From: Cannabis sativa
Taxonomy: Eukaryota > Streptophyta > Magnoliopsida > Rosales > Cannabaceae
Length of the DNA stretch: 64,000 nt
Assembly (NCBI RefSeq): GCF_029168945.1
Contig: NC_083602.1
Span: forward strand, 69,150,600-69,214,599
Reading direction: 5' to 3'
The notes beneath the pieces are model-generated. The model was not told where the DNA came from. It made no database searches and saw nothing but the letters and a program-made list of their open reading frames with translations. Every line of letters begins with the position of its first letter. Position 1 is the first letter of the stretch. The translations under genes were made by a program, and so were the position numbers. Of this stretch, positions 1-11,214 are shown one piece after another.

Positions 1-96
1 CGGAAATATGACCCAATCTTTTGTGCCATAACAATAAGGATGTTTCCTTAATATGAGGTCTTTTACCCACAAGATTCACAACATTAAAAGAGGAAT

Positions 97-1401
97 CTAA
101 AGGAGCCAATGACAACTTGTAAAGACCATCGAATAAAAGCAATTTCCAATAATTCGAGAGTCAAGCATAATGTCAACATTATCATTTGCAAAATGAAAAG
201 AATATCCTTGTTTAACCAAAAGCGGAAGCGAAACTAAATTCCTTTTAAAAGTAGGAACATAAAAAGTATTGTTCGTAATAATCTTATCACGAGACTCGTA
301 ATTCAAGAATAAATGTTCCAACATAGATAACGTCAACTCCAACATCATTGCCCACTTTAAGCTTGGACTCCCTCTCACTTGGCTTCCCGAGATCCCTTAG
401 CCCCCGTAAGGAAGCGCAACATGAACAAGAGCACCACCGTCTAACCACCAAGAATCAATAGGAACATCAACTAGATTAGATTCAAAACAAACACATGCCA
501 ATGGATTACCCGATCGTGCTTGCTTCTTTTCTAACCAAGTCTTAAATTTGTGATGTACCGTTCTCCGATGCCCCAATTTTTCACAAAAGTAACACTTCAC
601 ATTAGAGTATTTGGACTTTCCGTTGTTATTCTTCTCGTTTATTCTTATGCTCCTTACCATTACCATTCTCCGTTTAGTAGCACCATCATTTTTATTCTTG
701 AATTTTCCTTTCCTTTGTTTGGCTTCGAGGTGAGAAACATAGTTAGCAGATTCATTTTTCTCCCTTTTAAGCTTGCTTTCTTCAGCTACACACTGAGAAA
801 TTAGGTCGCTGATAGTCCATGTTTGATTGTAAGTGTTGTAGGCTGTCTTGATTAGGTTGAAAGAGGCAGGAAGAGCATGAAGAGCTCGATGAATAATGAA
901 AGAGTCAGGAAGAGGACTATTATGATCTTTCAACTCGGGACCGAACATTCACCAATTTCGAATAAAATCACGCACTCCTTTTAATTCATCATACTTAATG
1001 GTTGTCATTTCATCCATAAGATGTCCAACATTTTCCGCCGTTTTCACTGTCGTATAATTTTTCTACAAAGATTGAAAAACTCTTTTGGCATTTGTAGTGT
1101 CTCGGCAAACCACTCAATAGATGTTCGTGAATGGATCTTTTCATAGTAAGAAGACCGAGACGACTTGACTTTTTCCATTGTGCATGATGAGTTCTCTCAC
1201 TGCAGTACCGAGTCGCAAGTTCACAGGTTTTTCTTCTCGTAGGCACAAGTCCATATCCATTATGCCTAAAGTAAATTCCACATCTCGTTTCCATGTCTTG
1301 TAGTTGGAAGCATTCAAAATATGGATGGAAGCATTATTGTTGTTCACAAAAGGAGACCTGAAAAATTCAAAAATTAAAACTTGAATAAGCAATATGAGCA
1401 A
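97..1401 (-). pseudogene. copia gag, protease start and gag-pre-integrase region, frameshifted
   Basis: Three open segments form one gag-pol start. At 1141-1401 is a gag N-terminus with the NYKTWKRDVEF signature (copia gag Asn-Tyr-x-x-Trp). At 397-948 is the UBN2-type gag body, then a zinc knuckle CYFCEKLGH whose last Cys is replaced by His, then a protease start where the usual D-S/T-G-A is DGGA in WWLDGGALVHV. At 97-378 is YVPTFKRNLVSL, the gag-pre-integrase motif. The segments are in different frames, and the changes in the zinc knuckle and in the protease active site argue that the copy is dead. Lineage within copia is not certain; a Tork-like or Ivana-like gag is my best reading. Confidence 0.8.
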
Positions 1402-2873
1402 TGTATTAGAAAATATTGTAGAATCAACTGGTCATTATAAACTCCCCTTTGGGGTGAGAATATAACACACACATGATCTACCTTCATGAAGTTAACAACA
1501 AAGAAAATATACATATCATTTAAGAATTTTATTACCTTTGGGCAAATAAATTTCTTAAAAAATATGTATTAATTCAAGCAAAAAATAATAATAAATTTAT
1601 ATATTTAAATTATTACCTTTGGGCAAATAATTAAAATATATACATTTAATATTAACTCACTTCATGGAATGTGAACTAATATATGTAAATACTACCTTTG
1701 GGCAAGTAATTACACATATAGTCAACCAAAAATATAATATTTTCTTCAACATGTGAAATTTGGTGATAAAACAATCATTGAAAATTAATAATTTTCAACC
1801 AAATTTCCAAAAGAGATATATAATTGCTTTTATTATATTGATAATAAAAAAAATAAAGTGTCCACCATAACACATTATTTTTATATCAAATAATCAAGTT
1901 TTATAACTTTAGAACAACAATTAATCAAAAGATGTGAATATAAGAAAATTGGTGGAGACTACATAGTCAAAACAAATTAAATAAGAGAGTGACTATGTTT
2001 TATGGAACGAGAAGAAACTCAAAAAATTTTCTATGATTTATGGATTTTGAAAAATCATCAAAAATTATTTTTAATAATTTTTTAACTGCATAATTATCAT
2101 TAAAATAATAATAATTATTAAACGGAGTCAAAAAATTAATTAAAAATCATAGAAAAATCAGAAATTAAATTCTAATAACGCTGAAAAAAACGTCGAAAAA
2201 CGGACCTCCCGCCCGCCCCACGCGCCCCCACGCGCCGCCCGCGCGAGTGGGCTTCGCTGGGCCGGGAGTTGTCTTCAACCTCCCGCCGGTCCAAGAAGCG
2301 GTCACGCGACCCGTTCTCTTCCGACGGTCCGGTCGTGTTTTTCCCGCCAAAAACTCGACGAAAACACCGGAATTTGGATGGGTTTTGCTCGGGATTGAAT
2401 TTCTAATTGATCTATGCTACTAATTTCGGGTATTAAAGACTAAAAAACAATAGATCTAAAGAAAAGCGATCCAAAAAATAAAGAGCATAAAAAAAAAATT
2501 TGGAATATCAATCTTAATTACAATACAAAATTAATCATTTAAGAACATTCATAAACAATTAATAATGAGATATCTATAATCAATTTTAGATTAAAAACCA
2601 TAAAATCAAAATACACAATTATAATTTCACATTATAATCATATAAACCCTAAAACTTTAAAATTAAAATTCTCTTAATATAGACTATGAATTCAAACACA
2701 TAATATATCAATTGAAAGAGAATTTAAAGATCAATAAAATCCCTAAAGTTTTAAGATTTATAAACAAAAAATTACACATAAAATAATAACGAAATTAATA
2801 TGAAATTATGGATAATTAATATATACAAATTAATTATACTAATTATAGGTTCTAAATCATATACAATAGGCAA
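1402..2873 (-). other. Long untranslated leader of the copia element
   Basis: Between PBS and gag lie about 1.4 kb without a credible reading frame. It is strongly AT-rich except for a sharp GC-rich island at about 2200-2350. The gag-proximal part holds near-copies of a motif (minus strand TTATTTGCCCAAAGGTAAT) at 1531-1549, 1612-1630 and 1691-1709, with a shorter relative at 1444-1457. An Arg-rich frame at 2165-2350 is a by-product of the GC island. Confidence 0.6.
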
Positions 2874-2883
2874 TCTGATACCA
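2874..2883 (-). other. tRNA-iMet primer-binding site
   Basis: The minus strand reads TGGTATCAGA, the classic plant copia PBS complementary to the 3' end of initiator Met-tRNA, two bases after the LTR end. This fixes the element's orientation. Confidence 0.85.
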
Positions 2884-2885
2884 CA

Positions 2886-3378
2886 TGTTATATAAATTAA
2901 CAATTAACCCAAGATCTATTTGTATATAACATAGAACACAATAGTAGTATATGATAATTGAGTATGTGTACCTGATTGATCCATAGCAATTATCTCTGAT
3001 TGATCCACAAGAATAGCTTACTCCAATTTGATAGTGCAATACTATCAACTAAGTCTTCCTCCCTAGATCTCTAAATCGTGCGCTTATTTTCCCTCGATTA
3101 TCAAAAGGTATACAATTGTGATGAGACAATATGTATTTATAGAGTTAGGGAGGGGACTTAGCTACAAAACCCTAGTTGGGCCGGGCTCCGCTCATCAAAG
3201 GCTTCAGTCAACTAGAAAAGCCCACACTTCTGCTTCACCTAGACTTTACTCACAGATGCTAAGCCCATTAACAATTGATCACCAACAACATGGGCTAACA
3301 CAGCAAAGAACTATCCAATCAACCCAAGTTTTAATAAAACCAATAAAATTTAATGTAAGCCCAAATAAAAGTCTAACA
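2886..3378 (-). repeat. 5' LTR of the first copia element
   Basis: The segment has the inverted terminal pentamers TGTTA and TAACA and is followed on the minus strand, after two bases, by a primer-binding site matching initiator-methionine tRNA. Length is about 493 bp. It sits inside the hAT-type coding relic to its right. The right edge (3378) is set by the TAACA terminus; the partner LTR is not in the window, so the target duplication could not be checked. Confidence 0.8.
3134..3141 (-). promoter_or_regulatory. TATA box of the LTR promoter
   Basis: The minus strand reads TATAAATA about 240 bp into the LTR, the expected U3/R position for a copia LTR. Confidence 0.6.
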
Positions 3379-4300
3379 CATCATCCTCACCGTTTGCAGG
3401 CCAATAGCTCTGCGTCCTTATCTTCATCACTTAAGAAATCTCTCCTCTCAAGCTTAGAATGAGCTGCAATGAAATTAACTTTTGTGCCTTTTCCATACCA
3501 ACCCTTGAATGTCCATGAGCAAAAACCCATCTCAACAATGACCAATTGCATTTGAATCCACATGAAGTAGCATGGAGAAAGATGAGCCTAACTGCAACTT
3601 TTCCTAGTGTGTAGAATTCAGTGAGATAAGTTTCCCACACAAGCCTACTACTCAGTGGATTAGCAGCCCTCATCTTGCCCGTTACCGGGTCTCTCTCTTT
3701 CATTTGTACCGCCCAAGCATACACAGGATCGAGCCCTTTTGTTCTCCATTTCATGAGCTCCATCAAAGCGACATGAGCCTCCTCCCTTGATACAAGCCTT
3801 GTTATGAGCTTGTTCACTTCTTTCTCCTGATTAGTAGTCAAACACTTGAATGGAGGAAGGTATTTACCACTAGTGTCTCTGATCAAGTAAAGGGGATCGA
3901 GTATGTATGCTACAGCCCAAGGTAAATGATAATTCTTCTTGAACATTTTTTCAATAATCCTCTCCACTGGCCCTTCACTAATGTGAAACTTGGAGCACCA
4001 GTCTTTCACTTTTGCTCTAAGTTCATTCCAAAGAGGAAGGCATTGCCCTACTAGTGGTCTCTCCACCTATATCTCTTGAGCCATGTCTTTGATCAATTTA
4101 ACCAACAAATGTCTAGCTTCAACTTCATTCCAAAAACCCACTTCCCCAATCATATCAGATTCCTCTCTAACCATAGGTTCTGTCTTAAGATCTTTATGCA
4201 TTACTTTTGTTAACTATATGATTAAGCTTGTTGCTATCCCAAAGCAACTCAACCTCTCACTGAACTCAATTGCTGCACACAATAAAATTCAACATAAATA
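3379..4300 (-). pseudogene. hAT-like (DUF659/BED-type) transposase fragment, interrupted by the copia LTR
   Basis: Minus-strand sequence gives a long transposase-like block. A 211-residue open segment (3431-4066) contains SGFKCNWSLL-like and GHSRVGMEKAQKL motifs that I associate with the C-terminal part of plant hAT/DUF659 transposases. The same frame continues upstream through in-frame stops near 4070 and 4206, with EVGFWNEVEARHLLVKLIKDM before the first join. Near 3470 a one-base deletion shifts frame: the expected IAAHSKLERRDF text resumes in another frame, followed by SDEDKDAELLA. The coding text is cut at 3378 by the copia LTR, so the remaining C-terminus is predicted left of the window. 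Function is lost; family assignment is by motif memory, not by search. Confidence 0.7.
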
Positions 4301-4700
4301 ATATTAATTGATAATTATTTTGTTGGATCATCATCAACATTAAATTCATTTATTTTGGATAATAACACTCTTACAATAATTTCATAATTTAATAAAAAAT
4401 ATATATATAAAAGAAAAAAAAATGCAACACCACAGTTTTTTTTTTATTTGAAGAATCTACAATCCATTATCCCTAAACAATCCTTAGTATCTACCCCATA
4501 TATGTCTATATATACATATCAAAATTGGTGGTAATTGATATCATGATTACTTATGACCGTTCAAAATAGTAATAAAATCTTTTCAAAGAAAAAAAAGAAA
4601 AATAGTAATTAAAATTGTTTAATAATTATTATTGTATTATTAAATTTGTATATATTCATGGGAATAGAAATGCATTCAGTTAAATGAGCATAAATGGGAT
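4301..4700. other. AT-rich spacer, no gene seen
   Basis: Low-complexity AT-rich DNA with short A and T runs. I see no reading frame, RNA gene or clear repeat end here. Confidence 0.5.
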
Positions 4701-5062
4701 GGTAAACAATTTGTGTTAATTTAGGTAAACAACATGCTTAAAATAAGGTAAACAACATGTCTTAAATAAAGTAAACAATGATTACTACTTTAAAATAAGG
4801 TCAATGACATGCCTTAATTTAAGTAAACAATGCGACCAAATAAGGCATGTCTACGGTAAACGACACGCCTTATTAGATAAACAACGTGCCTAAAATACGG
4901 TAAACGACATGCCTTATTTAGTCACGTTGTTTACCTAAATTAAGGCATGTTGTTTACCTTTTTTAAGAAATGATGTTTACCTAAAAAGTCATCCAATATT
5001 AGGTAAGCAGCGTGCCTTAAAATAAGGTAAAAAATATGTGTTTCTTTAGGTAAACAACAATT
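4701..5062. repeat. Cluster of short direct and inverted repeats (GGTAAACAACATGCCTTA type)
   Basis: A unit close to AAGGTAAACAACATGCCTTA recurs at least eight times in forward orientation (for example near 4723, 4747, 4900, 5048) and several times inverted (for example 4926-4936 and 4950-4960, GTTGTTTACC form). Spacing is 20-40 bp and copies are degenerate. Such subterminal repeat fields are typical of the ends of CACTA and some Mutator-like elements. The cluster lies 300 bp upstream of a broken Ulp1-like gene, so it may mark the end of that transposon, but I could not find clean terminal inverted repeats. Confidence 0.6.
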
Positions 5063-5356
5063 GAAAAATTAGCTAGATACAAACAATGACATAGGAACAA
5101 ACAATATAAACTATTTCAACAACAATTGAAAAAATTGAAACTTTCTAACCTTTAGGCCAGTCAGCCAAAATTGAAACATTAATTTTGCATTTTAAGACTT
5201 TTACATGTGTAGAAGTAATATAAATTTTTGTTAAGTTTTTGTGGTTATTAGATGGATTGTTTGCCATATGAAGTTGTAGTACACTTCAATACATATGAAA
5301 CTTACATGAAATATAATTTTTTATGACATGGTTGTATTTGTCGTTCAAGTGCAAGG

Positions 5357-7925
5357 TATGGCGAGAAAGTATAGCACGAAGTACAAAAAAAGGAAATCAT
5401 CAACACCTTATCAAAAGGGACTGACTTTTTCCAAGGTAATAAAATCAGGCACCTTATCAAAAATTGTGCAACTAAATTTTATTTAATTTTATTTGTCTCT
5501 AATAAAAGTTTAGTATAGATTATGCCAAAGAGTGCTGCTAAAAATACAACATTTAGTACTAATGAAGAATGTGTTTTTATAAGGTGTGTTTTAATTTGTC
5601 TGGATATTAAATTTGATCTTTAATTTTGTTTTCTTGTTTTTATTATTGTTATCTACATAAATATTTTAACATTTTTATATATCTATCTTTCCTCTTATAT
5701 TTTTAAGAGGAAATTACTGAGAATATAAAGGAAGTCGCTGATAATAGGAAAGAGCTTTCTGAGAATAGAAAGGAGCTTTCTGAGAATAGGAAGGAGCTTT
5801 CTGAGAACAAGATAGAGTATTCTGAGCGTAGGAAAGAAATTTCTATTTTTGAAAAAAAATTAGATGAGTTTCGTGAAAATATTAATAATCTCGTTGGAAT
5901 GAAAGATGATGCCAAACATGTTGAAGATCTTCTCCGAGCATTGTGTAATCAACAAGAGAAGGACAAAGAAAGAACTAAAGTGGAAGAGAAAGAATTGGCT
6001 GCACAAAGGGACTTGGAGGAGTGTATCAATGATTTAAAATCCGGGAGAATCGTTCTTCGCAGTCCAGATTGTGTGGCTCCTTCTATATCAATTTTAAAAA
6101 CTGACATACAAGTATAAACAATTCATTTTCATTTACCTTTATGCATCTTTTATGTGTTTTCAATTTTTTTTCTATTTTCTTTTTAATGATATATGACTAA
6201 CATAAATTTTACATATGTAGGATGACAATAAATTCTTTTATCAAAAGCGAACAAAAATTCCTAAGAGAAAAAGATCTAATGAAGATAAAAAAAGTATAAA
6301 AGTCGTATTTTTTGATTGCGAGCAACGAGGACATGACTTCTGTCTATCATTCTTCAAGTTCAGAAATTCCACCAACAATTATTGCTTCACCACCTTCGTT
6401 TTCAACACTTGTTGAAACAACTGTAATCAAAGGAAATGATATACATCCCAATAGTTATCCTCCAATCGACTCCCATCCAAATTATGTTGATATTTCTCCA
6501 ACATTTTTGACACCAGAAAAGAAGATAAATTGTTTCTCAGGCAACTTTCCATTTGATAGTGATTTTGAAGCTATGCCTTTAAAGGAAGTAGTTGATGCAT
6601 TCTTGGAGTGGTATTCGAAAGGCATGAACATGAAGTGGTAAATTGTTTGCGTATTTATTATATGTATATATCTTTAGTTCATTTTTTTTAAAATTAATTG
6701 GACATATTTTCTTTTTAGCGAAAATTCTCCATCTTCTGTTCCATTTGTTGAAAAAAATGACATTATCATTTTTCAAAGTGGGAAGAAGTTCAGATTATGT
6801 ACAACACTTGTGTTGCCCTTAATTTTTCCCAAAATACGTGGACCAATGCGACTACGACACGTGGATCTGAAAAATATGACTCTGAGATAAATCAACTAAG
6901 TCTTTTTGGATCAAGAGTATCAACAAGAAAATACCTCTCGGAGAAGATATGAGAGCTCCACATACTCCCGGAGGATAGAGCTATGGTAAGAGACCTCCAG
7001 GAGGTACCAGACTCCATTTGAACAGTCACCTCGCATTTAATGCCGCATGGGAGATGACGTATTGGAACTGCCATAAGCAATAAGTCTGACGGCGTAACCC
7101 CTCTGCTGCAGCTATTACGTTATGATTAATAAGCCTAGTGACGACTACTTTATGAGGGATCACGTCAATCAAGAAGGGATAAATGATTATATCCACCTAA
7201 CCCCTAAGATACCTATGGTATAGGTCATGTATTTCCCATTTTGTATCTGCTAGGAATATGTGTCCCTACTGAAACTACACAGAAAGACAAGTAGTTCGAT
7301 TCTAGGGATCACCTTAGAAAAACACTATAAATACCCCCCAAACACACTAAGACGGGGGTCGAGAATTCTGGGTTTATGAGAATAAGAGAGAGAAAACTAC
7401 CAAGAACATTCTCTGTAATAAATACTCTCATAAATAAAAAAGACTCGTGGACTAAGACTCATTAATGCCCCAACCACGTAAAAATCTCATGCATTAAATT
7501 TCCTACGACTTTCTCATACATACTATTAAGTTGGTTGCCGAAAAACTCGGTCAACAACTTGTTACAAGGAAGAGGTGATTCTTCAATGTATATGATGCTA
7601 AAGGTCTTTTATCAGATGAAGTAAGTAAGTGTTATTTATAATTGTTTTATCTTTCTAAATCGAGGGGTTATATTTAAATATTGTTGTTTACTATTTTTTT
7701 TTCATTTTTCAGTATGTTGATACATCTCTGTATTATTTGCGAGATAAAGCATTATACCATAGATGCTACCCTTCATTTTTGAAATGCACTACAACGAGTT
7801 GTCTTTTTTATTTCTAAATGGGTCAAGTTTGTAGGGATGTTAGTTCATTGGATGAAATTCATTTAAGGAATATATTTTCAGATATAAAAAAGTTTGACCA
7901 AGGTGAGATTATGAATCGAATATTA
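5357..7925 (+). pseudogene. Spliced transposon-type gene: basic N-terminus, coiled coil, Ulp1-like (C48 peptidase) lead-in; split by a solo LTR
   Basis: Likely exons: 5357-5434 (starts MARKYSTKYKKRK, donor GTAATA), about 5521-5580 (PKSAAKNTTFSTNEE), 5706-6113 (coiled coil with the heptad NRKELSE repeated three times, then ERRKEIS), 6222-6645 with a frameshift near 6310, and 6720-6805. The frame continues after the solo LTR at 7562 with FFNVYDAKGLLSDE and, after an intron, YVDTSLYYLRDKALYH and TTTSCLF. The last part resembles the stretch before the His of plant transposon-borne Ulp1 cysteine peptidases found in CACTA and Mutator-like elements. Removing the LTR and one TSD copy rejoins the text in frame at LCTTLVTRK. 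A TGA stop follows at the expected Trp, and the catalytic core is missing beyond about 7925. No function is expected. The family call is tentative. Confidence 0.5.
6811..7556 (+). repeat. Solo LTR, gypsy (Tat-like) family, with perfect 5-bp TSD
   Basis: Begins TGTTG, ends CAACA, and is flanked by acttg at 6806-6810 and 7557-7561. A TATA box (CTATAAATACCCCCC) lies near 7326, and AATAAA-type signals follow near 7420-7440. There is no internal region, so it is a solo LTR left by LTR-LTR recombination. It is the same family as the LTR at 59221-59996, which is inverted relative to it: both share the TATA block, the cacgtattttggg block near the U3 end and the acgtggttgggg/agtccacgagtct block in U5. 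Confidence 0.9.
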
Positions 7926-7929
7926 GTTC

Positions 7930-9315
7930 CCTTATAGTGTTAATTCATTCTTCATTAATCGAGTAATCTCCACTTGAGAATCGTTCCATTGCCTCGTAAC
8001 AACTTCATGTTGTTCAATGGATTTGCGAAGCTCGGATTCTAATTGCTTGATTCTTTGAAGGCCTCTTTGGTGAGCCAAGTGAGACAGAAGAGATGCATGC
8101 AGTAAAAATAAGTCAGGAAAAGGGTGACTAAAAGGAAAAGTACGAAGTTAAAATACAAAATGAAGATATAGACTAACCGAAAGAATAAGGTTTAGACTTC
8201 TCTAAGATAAATTCTCGAAGTCACCATTATTAACCAAGTCCCATTCATCCTGTTGAAAGGATTTGTAATGATGCCAACAGGAAGTAGCAAACTGCGAGCA
8301 AGCTTGCGAGCCCGTAATGCCTGCAGAACTGGGCAGGGGGCAGGAGGGCTCCAAAAGCACCATCTTAGGTTATGAACTCGGGAACTTAACCTATAAGACT
8401 TGTTCATTGGTGCTCGCAGCAGCTAGAACTGGGGAGGTTATTTGAGGCGTTGTTGGCTCAATAACCATCTGAGTCAAGGCACGTTTCTTGTTGGTTATGG
8501 TTTTTCTTGATCTCTTTAACGGTTCTGGGTTCATCCCCGAAGAAGTTTCTGAAGCAGCAACTCGCTTCTTGCCTTTCTTGGAACCAGAGGTGGAAAGAAG
8601 ATTTTCAAAGTCCATATCTGCGAGACAAAAGACAAATTGTCAACACTTATGCAAAATAAACAAAGAAAATGTGGAGAGATAATCTCCCACTTAAGAAAAT
8701 TACCTTAGTCATCAATGAGGAAGAAGAACTATAATAACAGCTGAACTCCCTAGAACCAGTAATCATATAAAGGTCAAAGACATTTAGTGGAGAAATATCC
8801 CAATCTGGATGGCTCTCCCTATCGAAGTTAGTGCCATATTGTTTGGAAATTTTGAAGTACGAACTATTATAGCTTAATTGAACATGGTGCTTGGGGTACC
8901 AACTATCAAATCTATGGGCTATGCGATCTACACAATTCTAAATGAAAAAATTGTACTGACTATCCTTAAATTTAACTAAGGTAGTGCACTCAACCCTAAT
9001 TATGGTAGGAGACCATCTACAAATACCAAAGTTATTACCTCAGGAGGCATCTTCTTCAATTTCCCGAGGGGTTATGTTTCTCAAATAATGGGTGTGAGCC
9101 ACGTAATCCCTATCTTCCTCATCAGTAGGCACTAGAAACTGCTGCCAGTTTGAATACTTTGAGACTCTGAAGTCTCCAGTCTATTGCTTGCAACCAAGAA
9201 GATTGCAAGCCTTAAAGTTATCCTCGTGTAACAAGAAGTCAGCAGCTCGTAACCTGAAAGGGAGACCAAGAAGAATCCTATGTCTCCTTTCTATCTCTAG
9301 AGTCACAACGAGCCT
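7930..9315 (-). pseudogene. Transposase_28/coiled-coil gene (aORF relic A), C-terminal half
   Basis: Continues on the minus strand from 19534 after the copia insertion. At about 9180-8704 one frame, with two stops, reads YVAHTHYLRNITPREIEED, GICRWSPTIIRVECTTLVKF, then FDRESHPDWDISPLNVFDLY. A clean intron follows on the minus strand (donor at 8703, acceptor at 8618, 86 bp). The next exon (8615-8391) is Lys/Arg-rich (SGSKKGKKRVAASE), then a conserved segment around 8400-8200 (CWHHYKSFQQDEWDLV). At 8085-7940 a coiled coil begins (QRIKQLESELRKSIEQHE). The order matches the gene at 61000-64000. It is pseudogenised by stops and frameshifts. Confidence 0.6.
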
Positions 9316-9320
9316 CCTTG

Positions 9321-11198
9321 TTGGGTTTTCTGCCTTAAATAAAACTCATTTCAATATAATCAGATTTGCTTATTAATATAGGTCAGAAATAACATTTAAT
9401 GTTTCATGGTTCACATGATTTATTCCATGATTATATGTACATAATGTATGAATTCATCTGAAACCCTTTTCACATACCTGATCCTGTTTATTGTGCTGTC
9501 AACACATTGGAAAGTAAACATGACTATGTGAATAAAGTTTTCTAGATTTATCAGACACAAGGTTTTACTGATATGATAATCTACAACAAGAGTTTACTTG
9601 CATTTGGAGAAATCCTACGTTCTTTCCAGAACATTGGTTAAAGTAAATCTCAGGTTGGATGCATGGAGTATGCATCGGAAGGGACCGATATTAAACTTTG
9701 ACTTAGATTTATTAAACTTACCGTAATATCTATTCAAGTCAATATCGCCTAGTTGATCCTAGATCAAATGATCTCAATCCTGTTATGATTAGGCTCAATC
9801 TTGAAAGGCTATTCGTGTTCTTTGATTTGTTAGTTAAGCCGAATTTTGGGTTAGGGTGATACGTACATTTTGGGAACACGGTAGTGCAATTGAGTGGGAG
9901 CGCTAACATAAACATGGAATCTATAGCTTCTATCTGGCAAATAGTAAGTAAAGGATGATGACCTTCGAGCTTGACCAAACAAAAATAAATGGTGGAGATT
10001 TCATTTCACATAAGCTGAAATATCATTTATGCGGGGTTAAGTGTTTTAAGGATTAAATACATTGTAGGGTGTAACGGTAATCTAATCCCTTTACAGTGTA
10101 GATCATTCATATAGAGGATCATTGATCAAATTAGGATTATAATAATGGATAACTAATGATGTGTCTATATGGTGGAACATATAGAGCATTCTATATACTG
10201 AGAGTGCAATTCTAAGTTCTATGCGTGGGTTCAACGAAGAATTAATAAGTCAGTGAATTTAGGTTATAAATTCTTGATCTGCTTATTGGAAGCTCGGTTA
10301 TATAGACCCATGGTCACCCCACTAGTTGAGATAATATTGCTTGTAAGACTCATGTAATTGGTTTTGATTAATCAATTATAATTCTCAAATTAGACTATGT
10401 CTATTTGTGAATTTTTCACTAAGTAAGGGCGAAATTGTAAAGAAAGAGTTTTAGGGGCATATTTGTTCATTATGATACTTTGTATGGTTCAATTAATAAA
10501 TATGATAAATGACAATATTATTTAATAATTATTTATAGTTATTAAATAGTTAGAATTGTCATTTAAATGGTCGAATTAGAAAATTGGCGTTTTTGAGAAA
10601 ATCAGATGCAGAAAAGATAAAACTGCAAAATTGTAAAAAGGGAGGTCCAAATCCTTTTTGTATGGCCGGCCACTTTTGTAGGTTTTTCCCTCTGATATTT
10701 TCATTATTTTAATGCCAAATAATTCAAACCTAACCCTAGTGGAATGCTATAAATAGATAGTGAAGGTTTCAGGAAAATTACACTTTTCTTCTGACTTTTC
10801 ATTCAGAAAAAACTGAGCCTCTCTCTCTCTCCCTATCTTTGGCCGTCCACTCCCTCTCTCTCTTCTTCCTAAAGATTTCGAAATTCTTAGTGTTAGAGTA
10901 GTGCCCACACACAGCAAGTGATACCTCAATCATAGTGAGGAAGATCGTGAAGAAAGACTTTCAGCACTAAAGAATTAGAGAAAGAGATCCAGGTTCAGAT
11001 ATTGATAATACTCTGCTACAGAAAGGAATCAAGGGCTGGATATCTGAATAGAAGGAGTCATTATATTCCGCTGCACCCAATGTAAGGTTTACTAAACTTT
11101 ATATGTGTTTATTTCATCGTTTTAGAAAGTTCATATTTAGGGTGTTAATCAACATACTTGTGAGTAGATCTAAGATCCTGGTAAAATAATTTCCAATA
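9321..11198 (+). repeat. 5' LTR (1878 bp)
   Basis: Starts TGTTGGG; the terminal CA has mutated to TA (TTCCAATA versus TTCCAACA in the other copies). A TATA box CTATAAATAG lies at 10747-10756, followed by a CT-rich stretch, placing R/U5 at about 10780-11198. Confidence 0.9.
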
Positions 11199-11200
11199 AC

Positions 11201-11214
11201 TGGCCTCAGAGCCA
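11201..11214 (+). other. Diverged tRNA-iMet primer-binding site
   Basis: TGGCCTCAGAGCCA, two bases after the LTR; the normal plant PBS is TGGTATCAGAGC, so two positions have changed. Confidence 0.7.

Larger units (their letters stand above)
1..2885 (-). mobile_element. Ty1/copia element, 5' part (internal region); rest lies left of the window
   Basis: Read on the minus strand this is the start of a copia retrotransposon: LTR (2886-3378), PBS (2874-2883), a long leader, then gag, protease and the gag-pre-integrase segment, running off the window at base 1. The order and strand are consistent throughout. The coding part is broken by frameshifts, so this copy is not autonomous. The 3' LTR and most of pol must lie outside the window. 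Confidence 0.85.

Noticed and set aside
1444..1709. Regularly spaced repeats suggesting a CRISPR array
   Set aside because: Eukaryotic retroelement leader; only three full copies, unequal sequence, no cas genes.
2165..2350. Arg-rich 61-residue frame
   Set aside because: Product of a GC-rich leader island; no domain and no support for translation.
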